Shown here one piece after another: positions 38,006 through 48,804 of a DNA stretch of 64,000 bases. A program made the translations under genes and the position numbers. The notes beneath the pieces are model-generated. The model worked only from the letters and a program-made list of their open reading frames with translations. It was not told the origin of the DNA and did not search any database. The number at the start of each line of letters is the position of its first letter. Within the stretch, counting starts at the first letter, position 1. Origin of the DNA: Pseudomonas sp. URMO17WK12:I11 (GTDB lineage: Bacteria; Pseudomonadota; Gammaproteobacteria; Pseudomonadales; Pseudomonadaceae); the NCBI RefSeq assembly GCF_007677725.1, contig NZ_VEDF01000003.1, positions 62,001 through 126,000 on the forward strand, given 5' to 3'.

Positions 38006-38530
38006 TTACTCGGCCTTCTTCTTCGGCTGGATCACCATGTCGATACGCTGACGTGGCTGCGTCACGTTACCACCGCGACCTGCGGTCGCCACCTGAGTCT
38101 TGGTGTTGTAGACGATCTTCTCGCCTTCGGTGGTGTTGCCTTCGTTCTCGACCTTGGCGCGGTCGGTGAGGATAACCGTGTCTTTTTGCGCCTGGTACTG
38201 GATGGTCACGGCCCAGCCTTTCATCTTCTCTGGCTTGGCGGTGCTCTGCTGCTGTTCGAAGTAGGCCAGGTTGCCCACCGATGTCACCACGTCGATGTCG
38301 CCGTTGGCGGCACGGGTCATGGTCACGGTATTGCCTTTGATCATCATCGAGCCCTGGGTGATGATCACATCGCCGGTGTAGGTCGCCACGCCTTGCTTGT
38401 CGTCCAGGTGCGCGTTGTCGGCCTGGATACGAATAGGCTGGTCACGGTCGGTCGGCAGGGCGAAGGCGCTCGCGCTTCCCAGTGCTGCGCTCAGGCTGAG
38501 CAAAAGGGGGAGGGTTTTAACGAGCCTCAT
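38006..38530 (-). CDS. lptA: Periplasmic LPS bridge protein LptA
   Basis: A 174-residue periplasmic protein whose subunits stack into the beta-jellyroll bridge that carries LPS to the outer membrane. The signal peptide ends near residue 24 (SASAFA), followed by LPTDRDQPIRIQADNAHLDD and repeated TYTGDVIITQG strand motifs of the OstA fold. A Lys/Pro-rich tail (VIQPKKKAE) ends the protein. It overlaps lptC by 14 bases. Confidence 0.95.
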   Translation of the reverse strand: MRLVKTLPLLLSLSAALGSASAFALPTDRDQPIRIQADNAHLDDKQGVATYTGDVIITQGSMMIKGNTVTMTRAANGDIDVVTSVGNLAYFEQQQSTAKPEKMKGWAVTIQYQAQKDTVILTDRAKVENEGNTTEGEKIVYNTKTQVATAGRGGNVTQPRQRIDMVIQPKKKAE

Positions 38531-39095
38531 ACTGTCCTCTTACGTTAGAGAGCAAGTCCATCTTGCCTTCTTTCAAATACGCTTTCATTCCCTTGCCCGT
38601 GGTTGTGCCACCGGCGCCGTCGATTCTAACGGCTTGCTCGGTCTGCGCATATTGCTTCTGTGGGAATACGGTCATGCGCGAGCTGGTGATGACCATTTCG
38701 CGCTGCTTTTCATCGGTACGCTGGACCCGCACGTTGTCGATCAACTCGACCTCGGAGCCGTCGGGGTTGACCTCGGCGCGCAGGCTTTGCACGTGCCACG
38801 GGAATTCGGTACCGCGATACATGTGCAGGTCAGGGGTCGTCACCAGTGTGACCTCGGTGGCCTTGAGGTGTTCGACCTTGTCTGCAGTCATTTCGTATTG
38901 CAGCTTGCCGTCGGGCAGGTACTGCACGCTGTGGGCGTTGATCGCATAGTAGTCGATCGCGCTTTCATCGACCTGTGCCACCGGCTGGTCGAGGAAGCTC
39001 TCGGGGCTGACATTCCAGTAGCCGATGGCCGCCAGCAGTGCGGCGATCACCGCGAGCAACGCAATGTTGCGGGCTTTTTTGCTGAACATGGGCAA
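38517..39095 (-). CDS. lptC: LPS export protein LptC
   Basis: A 192-residue bitopic inner-membrane protein linking LptB2FG to LptA. One N-terminal helix (about residues 8-27) is followed by the periplasmic jellyroll (DYYAINAHSVQYLPDGKLQY onward). Its stop codon lies inside lptA, and it starts two bases after kdsC, so the operon is compact. Confidence 0.94.
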   Translation of the reverse strand: MPMFSKKARNIALLAVIAALLAAIGYWNVSPESFLDQPVAQVDESAIDYYAINAHSVQYLPDGKLQYEMTADKVEHLKATEVTLVTTPDLHMYRGTEFPWHVQSLRAEVNPDGSEVELIDNVRVQRTDEKQREMVITSSRMTVFPQKQYAQTEQAVRIDGAGGTTTGKGMKAYLKEGKMDLLSNVRGQYEAR

Positions 39096-39097
39096 CC

Positions 39098-39622
39098 TTA
39101 CAGGTAGTTGGCGTTGGCAGCGTCCAGGGTGCCCTGGGCCTGCATGATCAGTTCGCAGAACTCGCGTGCCGCGCCCTCGCCGCCGCGCGCCTGGGTCACG
39201 CCGTGGGCGTGCTGGCGGACGAACGATGCGGCATTGGCCACGGCGATGCCCAGGCCCACCCGACGAATCACCGGCAGGTCGGGCAGGTCGTCGCCAAGGT
39301 AGGCGACCTGCTCATAGCTTAGGCCCAGTTCGGCGAGCAGGCCGTCGAGCACCACCAGTTTGTCTTCACGCCCCTGGTACAGATGGGGAATGCCGAGGTT
39401 CCTGGCCCGGCGTTCCACCACCGGCGTCTTGCGCCCGCTGATGATCGCCGTGGTCACGCCCGAGGCCATGAGCATCTTGATGCCGTGGCCGTCGAGGGTA
39501 TTGAAGGTCTTGAATTCGCTGCCGTCCTCAAGAAAATACAAGCGCCCGTCGGTGAGCACGCCATCGACGTCGAAAACGGCAAGCTTGATCGCCTTGCCCC
39601 GTTGCAGCAGGTCGTGGTTCAT
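39098..39622 (-). CDS. kdsC: 3-deoxy-D-manno-octulosonate 8-phosphate phosphatase KdsC
   Basis: A 174-residue HAD-superfamily phosphatase that makes free Kdo from Kdo-8-phosphate for the LPS inner core. The catalytic motif is LAVFDVDGVLTDGRL (nucleophile Asp near residue 19); motif II is IISGRKT, and motif III includes YLGDDLPDLP. No cap domain is present, typical of tetrameric KdsC. It lies between kdsD and lptC. Confidence 0.96.
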   Translation of the reverse strand: MNHDLLQRGKAIKLAVFDVDGVLTDGRLYFLEDGSEFKTFNTLDGHGIKMLMASGVTTAIISGRKTPVVERRARNLGIPHLYQGREDKLVVLDGLLAELGLSYEQVAYLGDDLPDLPVIRRVGLGIAVANAASFVRQHAHGVTQARGGEGAAREFCELIMQAQGTLDAANANYL

Positions 39623-39636
39623 CGGGTCAGTCTCCT

Positions 39637-40611
39637 TTACATCACGCCGGCGCGCAGCAAATCGTGCATGTTCAGGGCGCCGATCGGACGGTCGCCTTTG
39701 TCTGTGACCACCAGGGCGCTGATCTTGTGGTCTTCCATGATCTTCAGGGCTTCGGCCGCGAGCATCTCGGCCCGGGCGGTCTTGCCGTGCACGGTCATCA
39801 CCTGATCGATCAGGGTGGTGTGCACATCGATGTTGCGGTCCAGGCTGCGGCGCAGGTCGCCGTCGGTGAAGATGCCCGCCAGTGTGCCATCGGCCTCGAC
39901 GATCACCGTCATGCCAAGACCTTTGCGGGACATTTCAAGCAGGGCGTCCTTGAGCAGTGTGCCGCGCTGCACCTGCGGCAGTTCGGCGCCGGCGTGCATG
40001 ACGTTCTCGACCTTCAGCAGCAGACGTCGACCCAGCGCGCCACCGGGGTGCGAAAAAGCGAAATCCTCGGCCGTGAAACCACGCGCCTCGAGCAGGGCGA
40101 TGGCCAGCGCGTCACCCAGCACCAGCGCGGCAGTGGTCGACGAGGTCGGCGCCAGGTTGAGCGGGCAGGCTTCATGACTGACGCTGGCATCAAGGTTGAC
40201 TTCGGCGGCCTGGGCCAGCGCCGAGTCAGGCTTGCCGGTCAGGCTGATCAGCTGGATGCCGAGGCGCTTGATCAGCGGCAGCAGGGTGACGATCTCGGCG
40301 GTGCTGCCTGAGTTGGACAGGGCCAGGATGACGTCGTCGCGGGTGATCATGCCCATGTCGCCGTGGCTGGCCTCGGCCGGGTGCACGAAGAATGCCGGTG
40401 TGCCAGTGCTGGCCAGGGTCGCGGCGATCTTGTTGCCGATATGCCCGGACTTGCCCATGCCGACCACCACGACCCGACCCTTGCTTGCCAGGATCAGCTC
40501 GCAGGCCTTGACGAATTTGGCGTCAATACGGGCCACCAGGCCTTCTACGGCCTCGAGTTCCAGGCGCAAGGTGCGTTGGGCGGAGTGGATCAGCTCGCTG
40601 GATTGGCTCAT
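39637..40611 (-). CDS. kdsD: D-arabinose 5-phosphate isomerase KdsD
   Basis: A 324-residue isomerase converting ribulose-5-phosphate to arabinose-5-phosphate, first step of Kdo synthesis. An N-terminal SIS domain (about residues 30-180; VVVVGMGKSGHIGNKIA and FVHPAEASHGDMGM) is followed by two CBS domains. It is the first gene of the kdsD-kdsC-lptCAB-rpoN series and is divergent from the mla operon. A perfect TATAAT lies 33 bases upstream. Confidence 0.96.
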   Translation of the reverse strand: MSQSSELIHSAQRTLRLELEAVEGLVARIDAKFVKACELILASKGRVVVVGMGKSGHIGNKIAATLASTGTPAFFVHPAEASHGDMGMITRDDVILALSNSGSTAEIVTLLPLIKRLGIQLISLTGKPDSALAQAAEVNLDASVSHEACPLNLAPTSSTTAALVLGDALAIALLEARGFTAEDFAFSHPGGALGRRLLLKVENVMHAGAELPQVQRGTLLKDALLEMSRKGLGMTVIVEADGTLAGIFTDGDLRRSLDRNIDVHTTLIDQVMTVHGKTARAEMLAAEALKIMEDHKISALVVTDKGDRPIGALNMHDLLRAGVM

Positions 40612-40643
40612 GTCGAAAAGCAGTGCCTGAGTAAAAGGCGGCG

Positions 40644-40672
40644 ATTATAGCCGTAATCGGAAAAAGCCTCAC
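40644..40672 (-). promoter_or_regulatory. Candidate promoter of the kdsD-lpt operon
   Basis: The minus strand carries a perfect -10 hexamer TATAAT (plus-strand 40644-40649), 33 bases before the kdsD ATG. Seventeen bases further up is GTGAGG, a poor -35 element. The strong -10 makes a housekeeping promoter likely here. Confidence 0.55.
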
Positions 40673-40738
40673 CCATTGGATTATCCGAACATTTGCCGGC
40701 AAAGCCTGTCGTACGCCTGAACGAGGTGCTCCGTGGCC

Positions 40739-40768
40739 TTGGGGCCGCACCGCCTGCGGTGCTATAGT
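40739..40768 (+). promoter_or_regulatory. Candidate promoter of the mlaFEDCB (ttg2) operon
   Basis: TTGGGG (40739-40744), an 18-base spacer containing the palindrome CACCGCCTGCGGTG, and TATAGT (40763-40768). The hexamers match consensus at three and five of six. It would give a leader of about 85 bases before mlaF. It is back to back with the kdsD promoter in the 247-base divergent region. Confidence 0.45.
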
Positions 40769-40858
40769 TCGCGGCTATTCGGCCTGCCACAGGTGCTTGT
40801 GCCTTCATGATGAAGGCGGGCGTCCATTAGTGCGAGGCTGCACTAGCAAGGAGTCTAG

Positions 40859-41668
40859 ATGAGTGTGGATAGCGCCTACGCGGTCGAGTTGAAGGGGGTA
40901 ACCTTCAAGCGCGGTTCGCGCAGCATTTTCAGCAATGTCGACATCCGCATCCCGCGTGGCAAGGTCACAGGGATCATGGGGCCGTCAGGTTGCGGCAAGA
41001 CCACGCTGCTGCGCCTGATGGGCGCGCAGCTGCGTCCTGCCAGCGGCGAGGTGTGGGTGGCCGGGCAGAACCTGCCGAGCCTGTCGCGCAGCGATCTGTT
41101 CGACGCCCGCAAGCAGATGGGCGTGCTGTTTCAAAGCGGGGCCTTGTTCACCGATCTCGACGTGTTCGAGAACGTCGCCTTTCCGCTGCGTGTGCACACC
41201 CAGCTCCCGGACGAGATGATCCGCGACATCGTCCTGATGAAACTGCAGGCGGTGGGGCTGCGCGGCGCCATCGACCTGATGCCCGATGAGCTGTCCGGTG
41301 GCATGAAGCGCCGCGTGGCACTGGCCCGGGCCATCGCGCTGGATCCGCAGATTCTCATGTACGACGAGCCGTTCGTCGGCCAGGACCCGATCGCCATGGG
41401 CGTCCTGGTCCGCCTGATTCGCTTGCTCAACGATGCGCTGGGCATCACCAGCATCGTGGTGTCCCATGACCTGGCCGAAACCGCCAGCATCGCCGACTAC
41501 ATCTACGTGGTCGGCGATGGCCAGGTGCTCGGCCAGGGCACGCCCGATGAACTGATGGGGTCGGACAATCCGCGCATTCGCCAGTTCATGAAAGGCGATC
41601 CGGACGGCCCGGTGCCATTCCACTTTCCTGCGCCTGACTACCGCGCCGATTTGCTGGGAGCGCGTTGA
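40859..41668 (+). CDS. mlaF: Phospholipid ABC transporter ATPase MlaF (Ttg2A)
   Basis: A 269-residue ATPase of the Mla/Ttg2 system that maintains outer-membrane lipid asymmetry; the homologous ttg2 locus was linked to toluene tolerance in P. putida. Motifs are Walker A ([13 protein letters not shown]), signature [14 protein letters not shown] and Walker B ([13 protein letters not shown]). AAGGAG precedes the ATG. It overlaps mlaE. Confidence 0.97.
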   Translation: MSVDSAYAVELKGVTFKRGSRSIFSNVDIRIPRGKVTGIMGPSGCGKTTLLRLMGAQLRPASGEVWVAGQNLPSLSRSDLFDARKQMGVLFQSGALFTDLDVFENVAFPLRVHTQLPDEMIRDIVLMKLQAVGLRGAIDLMPDELSGGMKRRVALARAIALDPQILMYDEPFVGQDPIAMGVLVRLIRLLNDALGITSIVVSHDLAETASIADYIYVVGDGQVLGQGTPDELMGSDNPRIRQFMKGDPDGPVPFHFPAPDYRADLLGAR

Positions 41669-42465
41669 TGCGCAGAAAATCCTTACTCGAACGCGTGCGC
41701 CAGCTTGGCCGTTCGGCCATCGACGTGCTGGCGGTGCTTGGCCGCTCGTGTCTGTTCCTGTTCCATGCGTTGATCGGTCGCGGCGGCATCGGCGGCGGCT
41801 TTCAGCTGCTGACCAAGCAGCTGTATTCGGTGGGTGTGCTGTCGTTGGCCATCGTCGTTGTCTCGGGGGTGTTCATCGGCATGGTGCTGGCCCTGCAGGG
41901 CTACAGCATCCTGACCAAGTACGGCTCCGAGCAGGCGGTCGGGCAGATGGTCGCCCTGACCCTGCTGCGTGAACTTGGCCCGGTGGTGACGGCGCTGTTG
42001 TTCGCCGGGCGTGCCGGGTCGGCGCTGACCGCCGAAATCGGCAACATGAAATCCACCGAGCAGCTGTCCAGCCTCGAGATGATCGGCGTCGACCCGCTCA
42101 AGTACATCGTCGCCCCGCGTCTGTGGGCCGGTTTCATATCGCTGCCGTTGCTGGCGCTGATCTTCAGCGTGGTGGGCATATGGGGTGGTTCGTGGGTGGC
42201 GGTCGACTGGCTGGGGGTCTACGAGGGCTCGTTCTGGGCCAACATGCAGAACAGCGTTTCGTTTACCGACGACGTGCTCAATGGCCTGCTGAAAAGCCTA
42301 GTGTTCGCCTTCGTCACCACCTGGATCGCCGTATTCCAAGGCTACGACTGTGAACCCACCTCGGAAGGGATCAGCCGTGCCACCACCAAGACCGTGGTCT
42401 ATGCCTCGTTGGCAGTGCTGGGTCTGGACTTCATTCTGACCGCCTTGATGTTTGGAGATTTCTGA
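41668..42465 (+). CDS. mlaE: Phospholipid ABC transporter permease MlaE (Ttg2B)
   Basis: A 265-residue inner-membrane permease of the MlaE family with five to six helices. The conserved [20 protein letters not shown] and [20 protein letters not shown] segments are present. The ATG at 41668 overlaps the mlaF TGA by one base, with GGGAG upstream. It forms the membrane core for MlaF and MlaD. Confidence 0.97.
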   Translation: MRRKSLLERVRQLGRSAIDVLAVLGRSCLFLFHALIGRGGIGGGFQLLTKQLYSVGVLSLAIVVVSGVFIGMVLALQGYSILTKYGSEQAVGQMVALTLLRELGPVVTALLFAGRAGSALTAEIGNMKSTEQLSSLEMIGVDPLKYIVAPRLWAGFISLPLLALIFSVVGIWGGSWVAVDWLGVYEGSFWANMQNSVSFTDDVLNGLLKSLVFAFVTTWIAVFQGYDCEPTSEGISRATTKTVVYASLAVLGLDFILTALMFGDF

Positions 42466-42950
42466 TGCAAAACCGCACCCTGGAAATCGGTGTCGGCCTG
42501 TTTCTTCTGGCCGGGATCCTGGCGCTGTTGCTGCTGGCCCTGCGCGTCAGCGGGCTGTCGGCCAGCCCGACCACCGATACCTATAAAGTTTATGCGTACT
42601 TCGACAATATCGCCGGTTTGACGGTCAGAGCCAAGGTGACCATGGCCGGTGTGACCATCGGCAAGGTCACCGCCATCGACCTGGACCGCGACTCCTACAC
42701 CGGGCGGGTGACCTTGCAGCTGGACAAGTCGGTCGACAACCTGCCGACCGACTCCACGGCTTCGATCCTGACCGCCGGCTTGCTTGGCGAGAAGTACATT
42801 GGTATCAGCGTCGGCGGCGAAGACGACGTGCTCAAGGATGGCGCCACCATCCACGACACGCAGTCGGCGCTGGTGCTGGAAGATCTGATTGGCAAGTTCC
42901 TGCTCAACTCCGTTGGCAAGGAACCTAAAGAAGCGCAACCGGCTAATTAA
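42465..42950 (+). CDS. mlaD: MCE-domain phospholipid-binding protein MlaD (Ttg2C)
   Basis: A 161-residue protein with one N-terminal helix (about residues 7-27) and a single MCE domain (TDTYKVYAYFDNIAGLTVRA onward), assembling as a hexameric ring on MlaFE. The LLGEKYIGISVGG segment is conserved. Its ATG overlaps the mlaE stop by one base. Length matches the short MlaD class. Confidence 0.96.
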   Translation: MQNRTLEIGVGLFLLAGILALLLLALRVSGLSASPTTDTYKVYAYFDNIAGLTVRAKVTMAGVTIGKVTAIDLDRDSYTGRVTLQLDKSVDNLPTDSTASILTAGLLGEKYIGISVGGEDDVLKDGATIHDTQSALVLEDLIGKFLLNSVGKEPKEAQPAN

Positions 42951-42959
42951 GGAGTTTCC

Positions 42960-43607
42960 ATGATTTCGATCCTGCGACGTGGCCTGCTGGTGCTGTTGGC
43001 CGCCTTCCCCCTGATGGCCCTGGCCGCGCAGTCGCCGCATGATGTGGTGCAGAGCACCACCAACGCGCTGCTCAGTGACCTCAAGGCCAACAAGGAGCAG
43101 TACCGCGCCAATCCCAACGCCTTCTATGAAGCGCTCAACCGTATCCTGGGCCCGGTGGTCGACGCTGACGGTATCTCCAGAAGCATCATGACCGTCAAGT
43201 ATTCGCGCAAGGCTACGCCAGAGCAGATGCAGCGCTTCCAGGAAAACTTCAAGCGCAGCCTGATGCAGTTCTACGGCAATGCATTGCTGGAGTACAACAA
43301 CCAGGGCATCACCGTCGACCCGGCCAAGGCCGATGACGGCAAGCGCGCCAGCGTTGGCATGAAGGTCACCGGCAACAATGGTGCCGTTTACCCAGTGCAG
43401 TACACCCTGGAAAACATCGCTGGCGAATGGAAAGTGCGCAACGTCATCGTCAACGGCATCAACATCGGCAAGCTGTTCCGCGACCAGTTCGCCGATGCCA
43501 TGCAGCGCAATGGCAACGACCTGGACAAGACCATCGACGGCTGGGCCGGCGAAGTGGCCAAGGCCAAGCAGACCGCCGACAGCTCGCCGGAGAAGGCGGT
43601 CAAATGA
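42960..43607 (+). CDS. mlaC: Periplasmic phospholipid shuttle MlaC (Ttg2D)
   Basis: A 215-residue periplasmic lipid carrier between the outer-membrane MlaA and MlaFEDB. The signal peptide ends near residue 22 (LMALAA-QSPHD). The Tol_Tol_Ttg2 domain spans the rest, with KYSRKATPEQMQRFQENFKR and EWKVRNVIVNGINIGKLFRD. GGAG precedes the ATG at 42960. It overlaps mlaB by four bases. Confidence 0.96.
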   Translation: MISILRRGLLVLLAAFPLMALAAQSPHDVVQSTTNALLSDLKANKEQYRANPNAFYEALNRILGPVVDADGISRSIMTVKYSRKATPEQMQRFQENFKRSLMQFYGNALLEYNNQGITVDPAKADDGKRASVGMKVTGNNGAVYPVQYTLENIAGEWKVRNVIVNGINIGKLFRDQFADAMQRNGNDLDKTIDGWAGEVAKAKQTADSSPEKAVK

Positions 43608-43906
43608 GCGAGGCTGCTGTAACCATGGCCGAGCCAGGTGTCATGCGCCTGGCCGGCGAGCTGGATTACCGCAGCGGCCCGAGCTTGCGCAAGCAAGGCA
43701 AGGGCCTGATTGCCGCTTGCGCTGAAGCGCAGCTGGTGTTCGATTGCTCGGCCGTGTCGCGCTCGACCAGTGTCGGCCTGTCGCTGCTGCTGGCGTTCAT
43801 TCGTGACGCCCAGGCAGCGGGCAAGGCCTACAGCGTGCGTGGCATGCCCGAAGACATGCGGGAAATTGCCGAGGTCTATGACCTCGATGAGGTGCTGGCG
43901 GGCTGA
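43604..43906 (+). CDS. mlaB: STAS-domain protein MlaB
   Basis: A 100-residue cytoplasmic STAS protein that binds MlaF and supports the transporter's activity. It has the anti-sigma-antagonist-like fold (LAGELDYRSGPSLRKQGKGL and VFDCSAVSRSTSVGLSLLLA), where the conserved Ser/Thr lies in the SRSTSVG turn. ATGA overlap with mlaC. A strong terminator follows, ending the mla operon. Confidence 0.93.
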   Translation: MSEAAVTMAEPGVMRLAGELDYRSGPSLRKQGKGLIAACAEAQLVFDCSAVSRSTSVGLSLLLAFIRDAQAAGKAYSVRGMPEDMREIAEVYDLDEVLAG

Positions 43907-43926
43907 TGGCTCGGCAGTCGAAGCAG

Positions 43927-43978
43927 GCCCCTCGGTCGCGTGCCCATTCGTTGGGCTTCGCAGGCGAGGGGCTTTTTT
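43927..43978 (+). terminator. Rho-independent terminator of the mla operon
   Basis: GCCCCTCG (43927-43934) pairs with CGAGGGGC (43965-43972), followed by six T residues. A second smaller hairpin (GCCCA/TGGGC around 43942-43956) nests in the loop. It lies 20 bases past mlaB, so ibaG and murA need their own promoter or readthrough. Confidence 0.85.
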
Positions 43979-44024
43979 GTATGATGGCCGACCCGTGCGC
44001 ATCGGGCGCCGATTGAGGTTGAGC

Positions 44025-45553
<1,529 letters not shown>

Positions 45554-45561
45554 TCGCCTGT

Positions 45562-45590
45562 TGCGCGAGCGCCGATGCTGCGCTCGCGCA
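45562..45590 (+). repeat. Hairpin downstream of murA
   Basis: TGCGCGAGCGC (45562-45572) pairs perfectly with GCGCTCGCGCA (45580-45590) around a 7-base loop. It is GC-rich, begins eight bases past the murA stop, and lacks a T-run. It is the first of two tandem stems in the murA-hisG gap. Confidence 0.6.
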
Positions 45591-45605
45591 TAACGAATCA
45601 AATGC

Positions 45606-45626
45606 GGCCAGGTCACCGACCTGGCC
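45606..45626 (+). repeat. Hairpin in the hisG leader
   Basis: GGCCAGGTC (45606-45614) pairs perfectly with GACCTGGCC (45618-45626) around a 3-base loop. It lies 30 bases before the hisG ATG. It may act with the preceding stem as a barrier between murA and hisG expression. Confidence 0.55.
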
Positions 45627-45656
45627 GGCAGTAGCTGCTTAAGGACCGACGTTGCA

Positions 45657-46292
45657 ATGTTGACCATCGCGCTTTCCAAGGGCCGTATTCTCGACGATAC
45701 CCTGCCATTGCTGGCCGAGGCCGGTATCGTTCCGACCGAGAATCCGGACAAGAGCCGCAAGCTGATCATCCCCACCACCCAGGACGACGTGCGCCTGTTG
45801 ATCGTGCGGGCTACCGACGTGCCGACCTACGTCGAGCATGGCGCGGCCGACCTCGGTGTGGCCGGCAAGGACGTGCTGATGGAGTACGGCGGACAGGGCC
45901 TGTACGAGCCACTTGATCTGCAGATCGCCTGCTGCAAGCTGATGACCGCCGGTGTGGTCGGCGCGCCCGAGCCCAAGGGGCGCCTGCGCGTGGCCACCAA
46001 GTTCGTCAACGTGGCCAAGCGTTACTACGCCGAGCAAGGCCGTCAGGTCGACATCATCAAGTTGTACGGCTCGATGGAGCTGGCGCCGCTGATCAACCTT
46101 GCCGACAAGATCATCGACGTGGTCGACACCGGCAACACCCTGCGCGCCAACGGCCTGGAACCCCAGGACCTGATCGCCACGATCAGCTCGCGCCTGGTGG
46201 TCAACAAGGCGTCCATGAAGATGCAGCACGCGCGCATCCAGAGCCTGATCGACACCCTGCGCCAAGCGGTCGAATCGCGACACCGCGGCTGA
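45657..46292 (+). CDS. hisG: ATP phosphoribosyltransferase HisG (short form)
   Basis: A 211-residue catalytic subunit for the first step of histidine synthesis (ATP + PRPP). It is the short form, lacking the C-terminal regulatory domain, so it needs HisZ, not encoded in this window. It begins [20 protein letters not shown]; the PRPP loop is [14 protein letters not shown]. No his leader peptide is visible. hisD and hisC follow. Confidence 0.97.
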   Translation: MLTIALSKGRILDDTLPLLAEAGIVPTENPDKSRKLIIPTTQDDVRLLIVRATDVPTYVEHGAADLGVAGKDVLMEYGGQGLYEPLDLQIACCKLMTAGVVGAPEPKGRLRVATKFVNVAKRYYAEQGRQVDIIKLYGSMELAPLINLADKIIDVVDTGNTLRANGLEPQDLIATISSRLVVNKASMKMQHARIQSLIDTLRQAVESRHRG

Positions 46293-46299
46293 TTCCTGC

Positions 46300-46320
46300 G
46301 CGCGACCTTCGCTGTCGCGC
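46300..46320 (+). repeat. Hairpin in the hisG-hisD gap
   Basis: GCGCGAC (46300-46306) pairs with GTCGCGC (46314-46320), starting eight bases past the hisG stop. The 126-base gap also contains a wider ATCCGCG/CGCGGAT pairing. No T-run follows, so hisD may be partly uncoupled from hisG. Confidence 0.45.
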
Positions 46321-46418
46321 CCGTCTATCCGCGTCATAGCCACTTTTCTCGGGTGCCCGCGCGGATGGACTGGTAGCCTAGGGCGCCTGAGCTTTCGCCA
46401 ATCATCGAGGCCCTCGCC

Positions 46419-47744
46419 ATGACCGTGTCCACTGCTATTGCCCGTCTCAACGCTGCTGATCCGGATTTCGCCCGACATCTGGATCATCTGCTGAGCTGGG
46501 AAAGTGTGTCTGATGACGCGGTCAACCAGCGTGTGCTCGACATCATCAAGGCCGTGCGCGAGCGCGGTGACGCGGCGCTGGTGGAGTTCACCCAGCGCTT
46601 CGACGGCGTCGATGCCAAGTCGATCGACGACCTGATCCTCGACCGCGAGCGCCTGGAGCTGGCCCTGACGCGTATCACGCCGGTGCAGCGCGAGGCGCTG
46701 GAAAAGGCGGCCGACCGCGTGCGTAGCTACCACGAGCGGCAGAAGCAGGATTCTTGGCAGTACACCGAAGCCGATGGCACCGTGCTGGGTCAGAAGGTTA
46801 CCCCGCTGGACCGCGCGGGCCTGTACGTACCCGGCGGCAAGGCTTCGTACCCCTCGTCGGTGCTGATGAATGCCATCCCGGCCAAGGTCGCCGGTGTCGC
46901 TGAAGTGGTCATGGTGGTACCGACCCCGCGCGGCGAGATCAACGAGCTGGTGCTGGCGGCGGCCTGCATCGCCGGGGTCGACCGGGTGTTTACGGTCGGC
47001 GGCGCCCAAGCGGTGGCAGCCCTGGCTTATGGCACGCAAAGTGTGCCCCAGGTGGACAAGATCGTCGGCCCCGGCAACATCTATGTGGCCACTGCCAAGC
47101 GTCACGTGTTCGGCCAGGTCGGCATCGACATGATCGCCGGGCCTTCGGAAATTCTCGTGGTGTGCGACGGCCAGACCGATCCCGACTGGATTGCCATGGA
47201 CCTGTTCTCCCAGGCCGAGCACGACGAAGACGCCCAGGCGATCCTGGTCAGCCCCGATGCGGCATTCCTCGACCGCGTGGCGGCCAGCATCGACAAGCTG
47301 ATGCCAACGCTGGAGCGTGCGGCGATCATCGAAAAGTCGATCAACGGCCGTGGCGCGTTGATCCAGGTGCGTGACATGCAGCAGGCCATCGAAGTGGCCA
47401 ACCGTATCGCCCCTGAACACCTTGAACTGTCGGTCGCCGATCCACAGGTCTGGCTGCCGCAGATTCGTCACGCCGGCGCGATCTTCATGGGTCGCCACAC
47501 CAGCGAAGCGCTGGGCGATTATTGTGCAGGGCCCAACCACGTGCTGCCGACGTCCGGCACTGCGCGGTTCTCGTCGCCGCTGGGGGTGTACGACTTCCAG
47601 AAGCGTTCGTCGATCATCTTCTGCTCCGAACAGGGCGCATCGGCGCTGGGCCACACCGCCTCGGTGCTGGCGCGCGGCGAGTCGTTGACCGCCCACGCGC
47701 GCAGCGCCGAATACCGTATCCGCAAGCAGACCGAGGGGAACTGA
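46419..47744 (+). CDS. hisD: Histidinol dehydrogenase HisD
   Basis: A 441-residue zinc enzyme that oxidises L-histidinol to L-histidine in two NAD-dependent steps. Landmarks are [36 protein letters not shown] and the signature [18 protein letters not shown] holding metal and catalytic residues, with the second His in [21 protein letters not shown] lies eight bases before the ATG. It is two bases upstream of hisC. Confidence 0.98.
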   Translation: MTVSTAIARLNAADPDFARHLDHLLSWESVSDDAVNQRVLDIIKAVRERGDAALVEFTQRFDGVDAKSIDDLILDRERLELALTRITPVQREALEKAADRVRSYHERQKQDSWQYTEADGTVLGQKVTPLDRAGLYVPGGKASYPSSVLMNAIPAKVAGVAEVVMVVPTPRGEINELVLAAACIAGVDRVFTVGGAQAVAALAYGTQSVPQVDKIVGPGNIYVATAKRHVFGQVGIDMIAGPSEILVVCDGQTDPDWIAMDLFSQAEHDEDAQAILVSPDAAFLDRVAASIDKLMPTLERAAIIEKSINGRGALIQVRDMQQAIEVANRIAPEHLELSVADPQVWLPQIRHAGAIFMGRHTSEALGDYCAGPNHVLPTSGTARFSSPLGVYDFQKRSSIIFCSEQGASALGHTASVLARGESLTAHARSAEYRIRKQTEGN

Positions 47745-47746
47745 GC

Positions 47747-48796
47747 ATGAGTCGATTCTGGAGTCCTTTCGTCAAGACGCTGGTGCCCTACGTGCCGGGT
47801 GAGCAGCCCAAGCTCGCGCGCCTGGTCAAGCTCAACACCAACGAAAACCCGTATGGCCCATCGCCCAAGGCCCTGGAGGCCATGCGCGGCGAACTGAGCG
47901 ACAACCTGCGCCTGTACCCCGACCCCAACAGCGACCGCCTCAAGCAGGCCGTCGCTGAGTACTATGGCGTGACCCAGGCCCAGGTGTTCGTGGGGAACGG
48001 CTCGGACGAGGTGTTGGCGCACATCTTCCACGGCTTGTTCCAGCACGATCGCGGGCCGCTGTTGTTCCCCGACATCAGCTACAGCTTCTATCCGGTGTAC
48101 TGCGGCCTGTACGGTATCGCCTTCGAGCAGGTGGCGCTGGATGAGCAGTTCCAGATCCGTGTCGCCGACTACGCCAAACCCAACGCCGGGATCATCTTCC
48201 CCAACCCCAATGCGCCGACTGGTTGCCTGCTGCCGCTGCAGGCGGTCGAGCAGCTGCTGCAAGCCAACCGCGACTCGGTGGTGGTGGTGGACGAGGCCTA
48301 CATCGATTTTGGCGGGGCAACGGCCATCAGCCTGGTGGATCGCTACGACAACCTGCTGGTCACCCAGACCCTTTCCAAATCGCGCTCGTTGGCCGGTTTG
48401 CGGGTTGGCCTGGCAGTGGGTCATCCTGACCTGATCGAGGCGCTGGAGCGGATCAAGAACAGCTTCAACTCCTATCCGCTCGATCGCATGGCGATCGTCG
48501 GTGCTGCCGCGGCCTTCGAGGACCGGGAGTACTTTGAACAGACCTGTCGCAAAGTCATCGACAGCCGCCAGGCGTTGGTCGAGCAACTGCTCGCCAAAGG
48601 CTTCGAGGTGCTGCCCTCGGCGGCCAACTTCGTCTTCGCTCGCCATCCTCGACAGGATGCGGCGCAGCTGGCGGCACGCTTGCGTGAGCATGGGGTGATC
48701 GTGCGCCATTTCAAGCAGGCACGCATCGCCCAATTCTTGCGCATCACCATTGGCACGCCGGAGATGAACCAGGCGTTGATCGATGCGCTCGACTAA
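47747..48796 (+). CDS. hisC: Histidinol-phosphate aminotransferase HisC
   Basis: A 349-residue PLP enzyme converting imidazole-acetol phosphate to histidinol phosphate. It has the substrate loop [18 protein letters not shown], the NPNAPTG motif and the PLP lysine in [16 protein letters not shown]. The frame extends upstream into hisD, but the ATG at 47747 matches the family N-terminus. It converges with the sulfatase-like gene, only eight bases apart. Confidence 0.97.
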   Translation: MSRFWSPFVKTLVPYVPGEQPKLARLVKLNTNENPYGPSPKALEAMRGELSDNLRLYPDPNSDRLKQAVAEYYGVTQAQVFVGNGSDEVLAHIFHGLFQHDRGPLLFPDISYSFYPVYCGLYGIAFEQVALDEQFQIRVADYAKPNAGIIFPNPNAPTGCLLPLQAVEQLLQANRDSVVVVDEAYIDFGGATAISLVDRYDNLLVTQTLSKSRSLAGLRVGLAVGHPDLIEALERIKNSFNSYPLDRMAIVGAAAAFEDREYFEQTCRKVIDSRQALVEQLLAKGFEVLPSAANFVFARHPRQDAAQLAARLREHGVIVRHFKQARIAQFLRITIGTPEMNQALIDALD

Positions 48797-48804
48797 GTCG
48801 TCGC

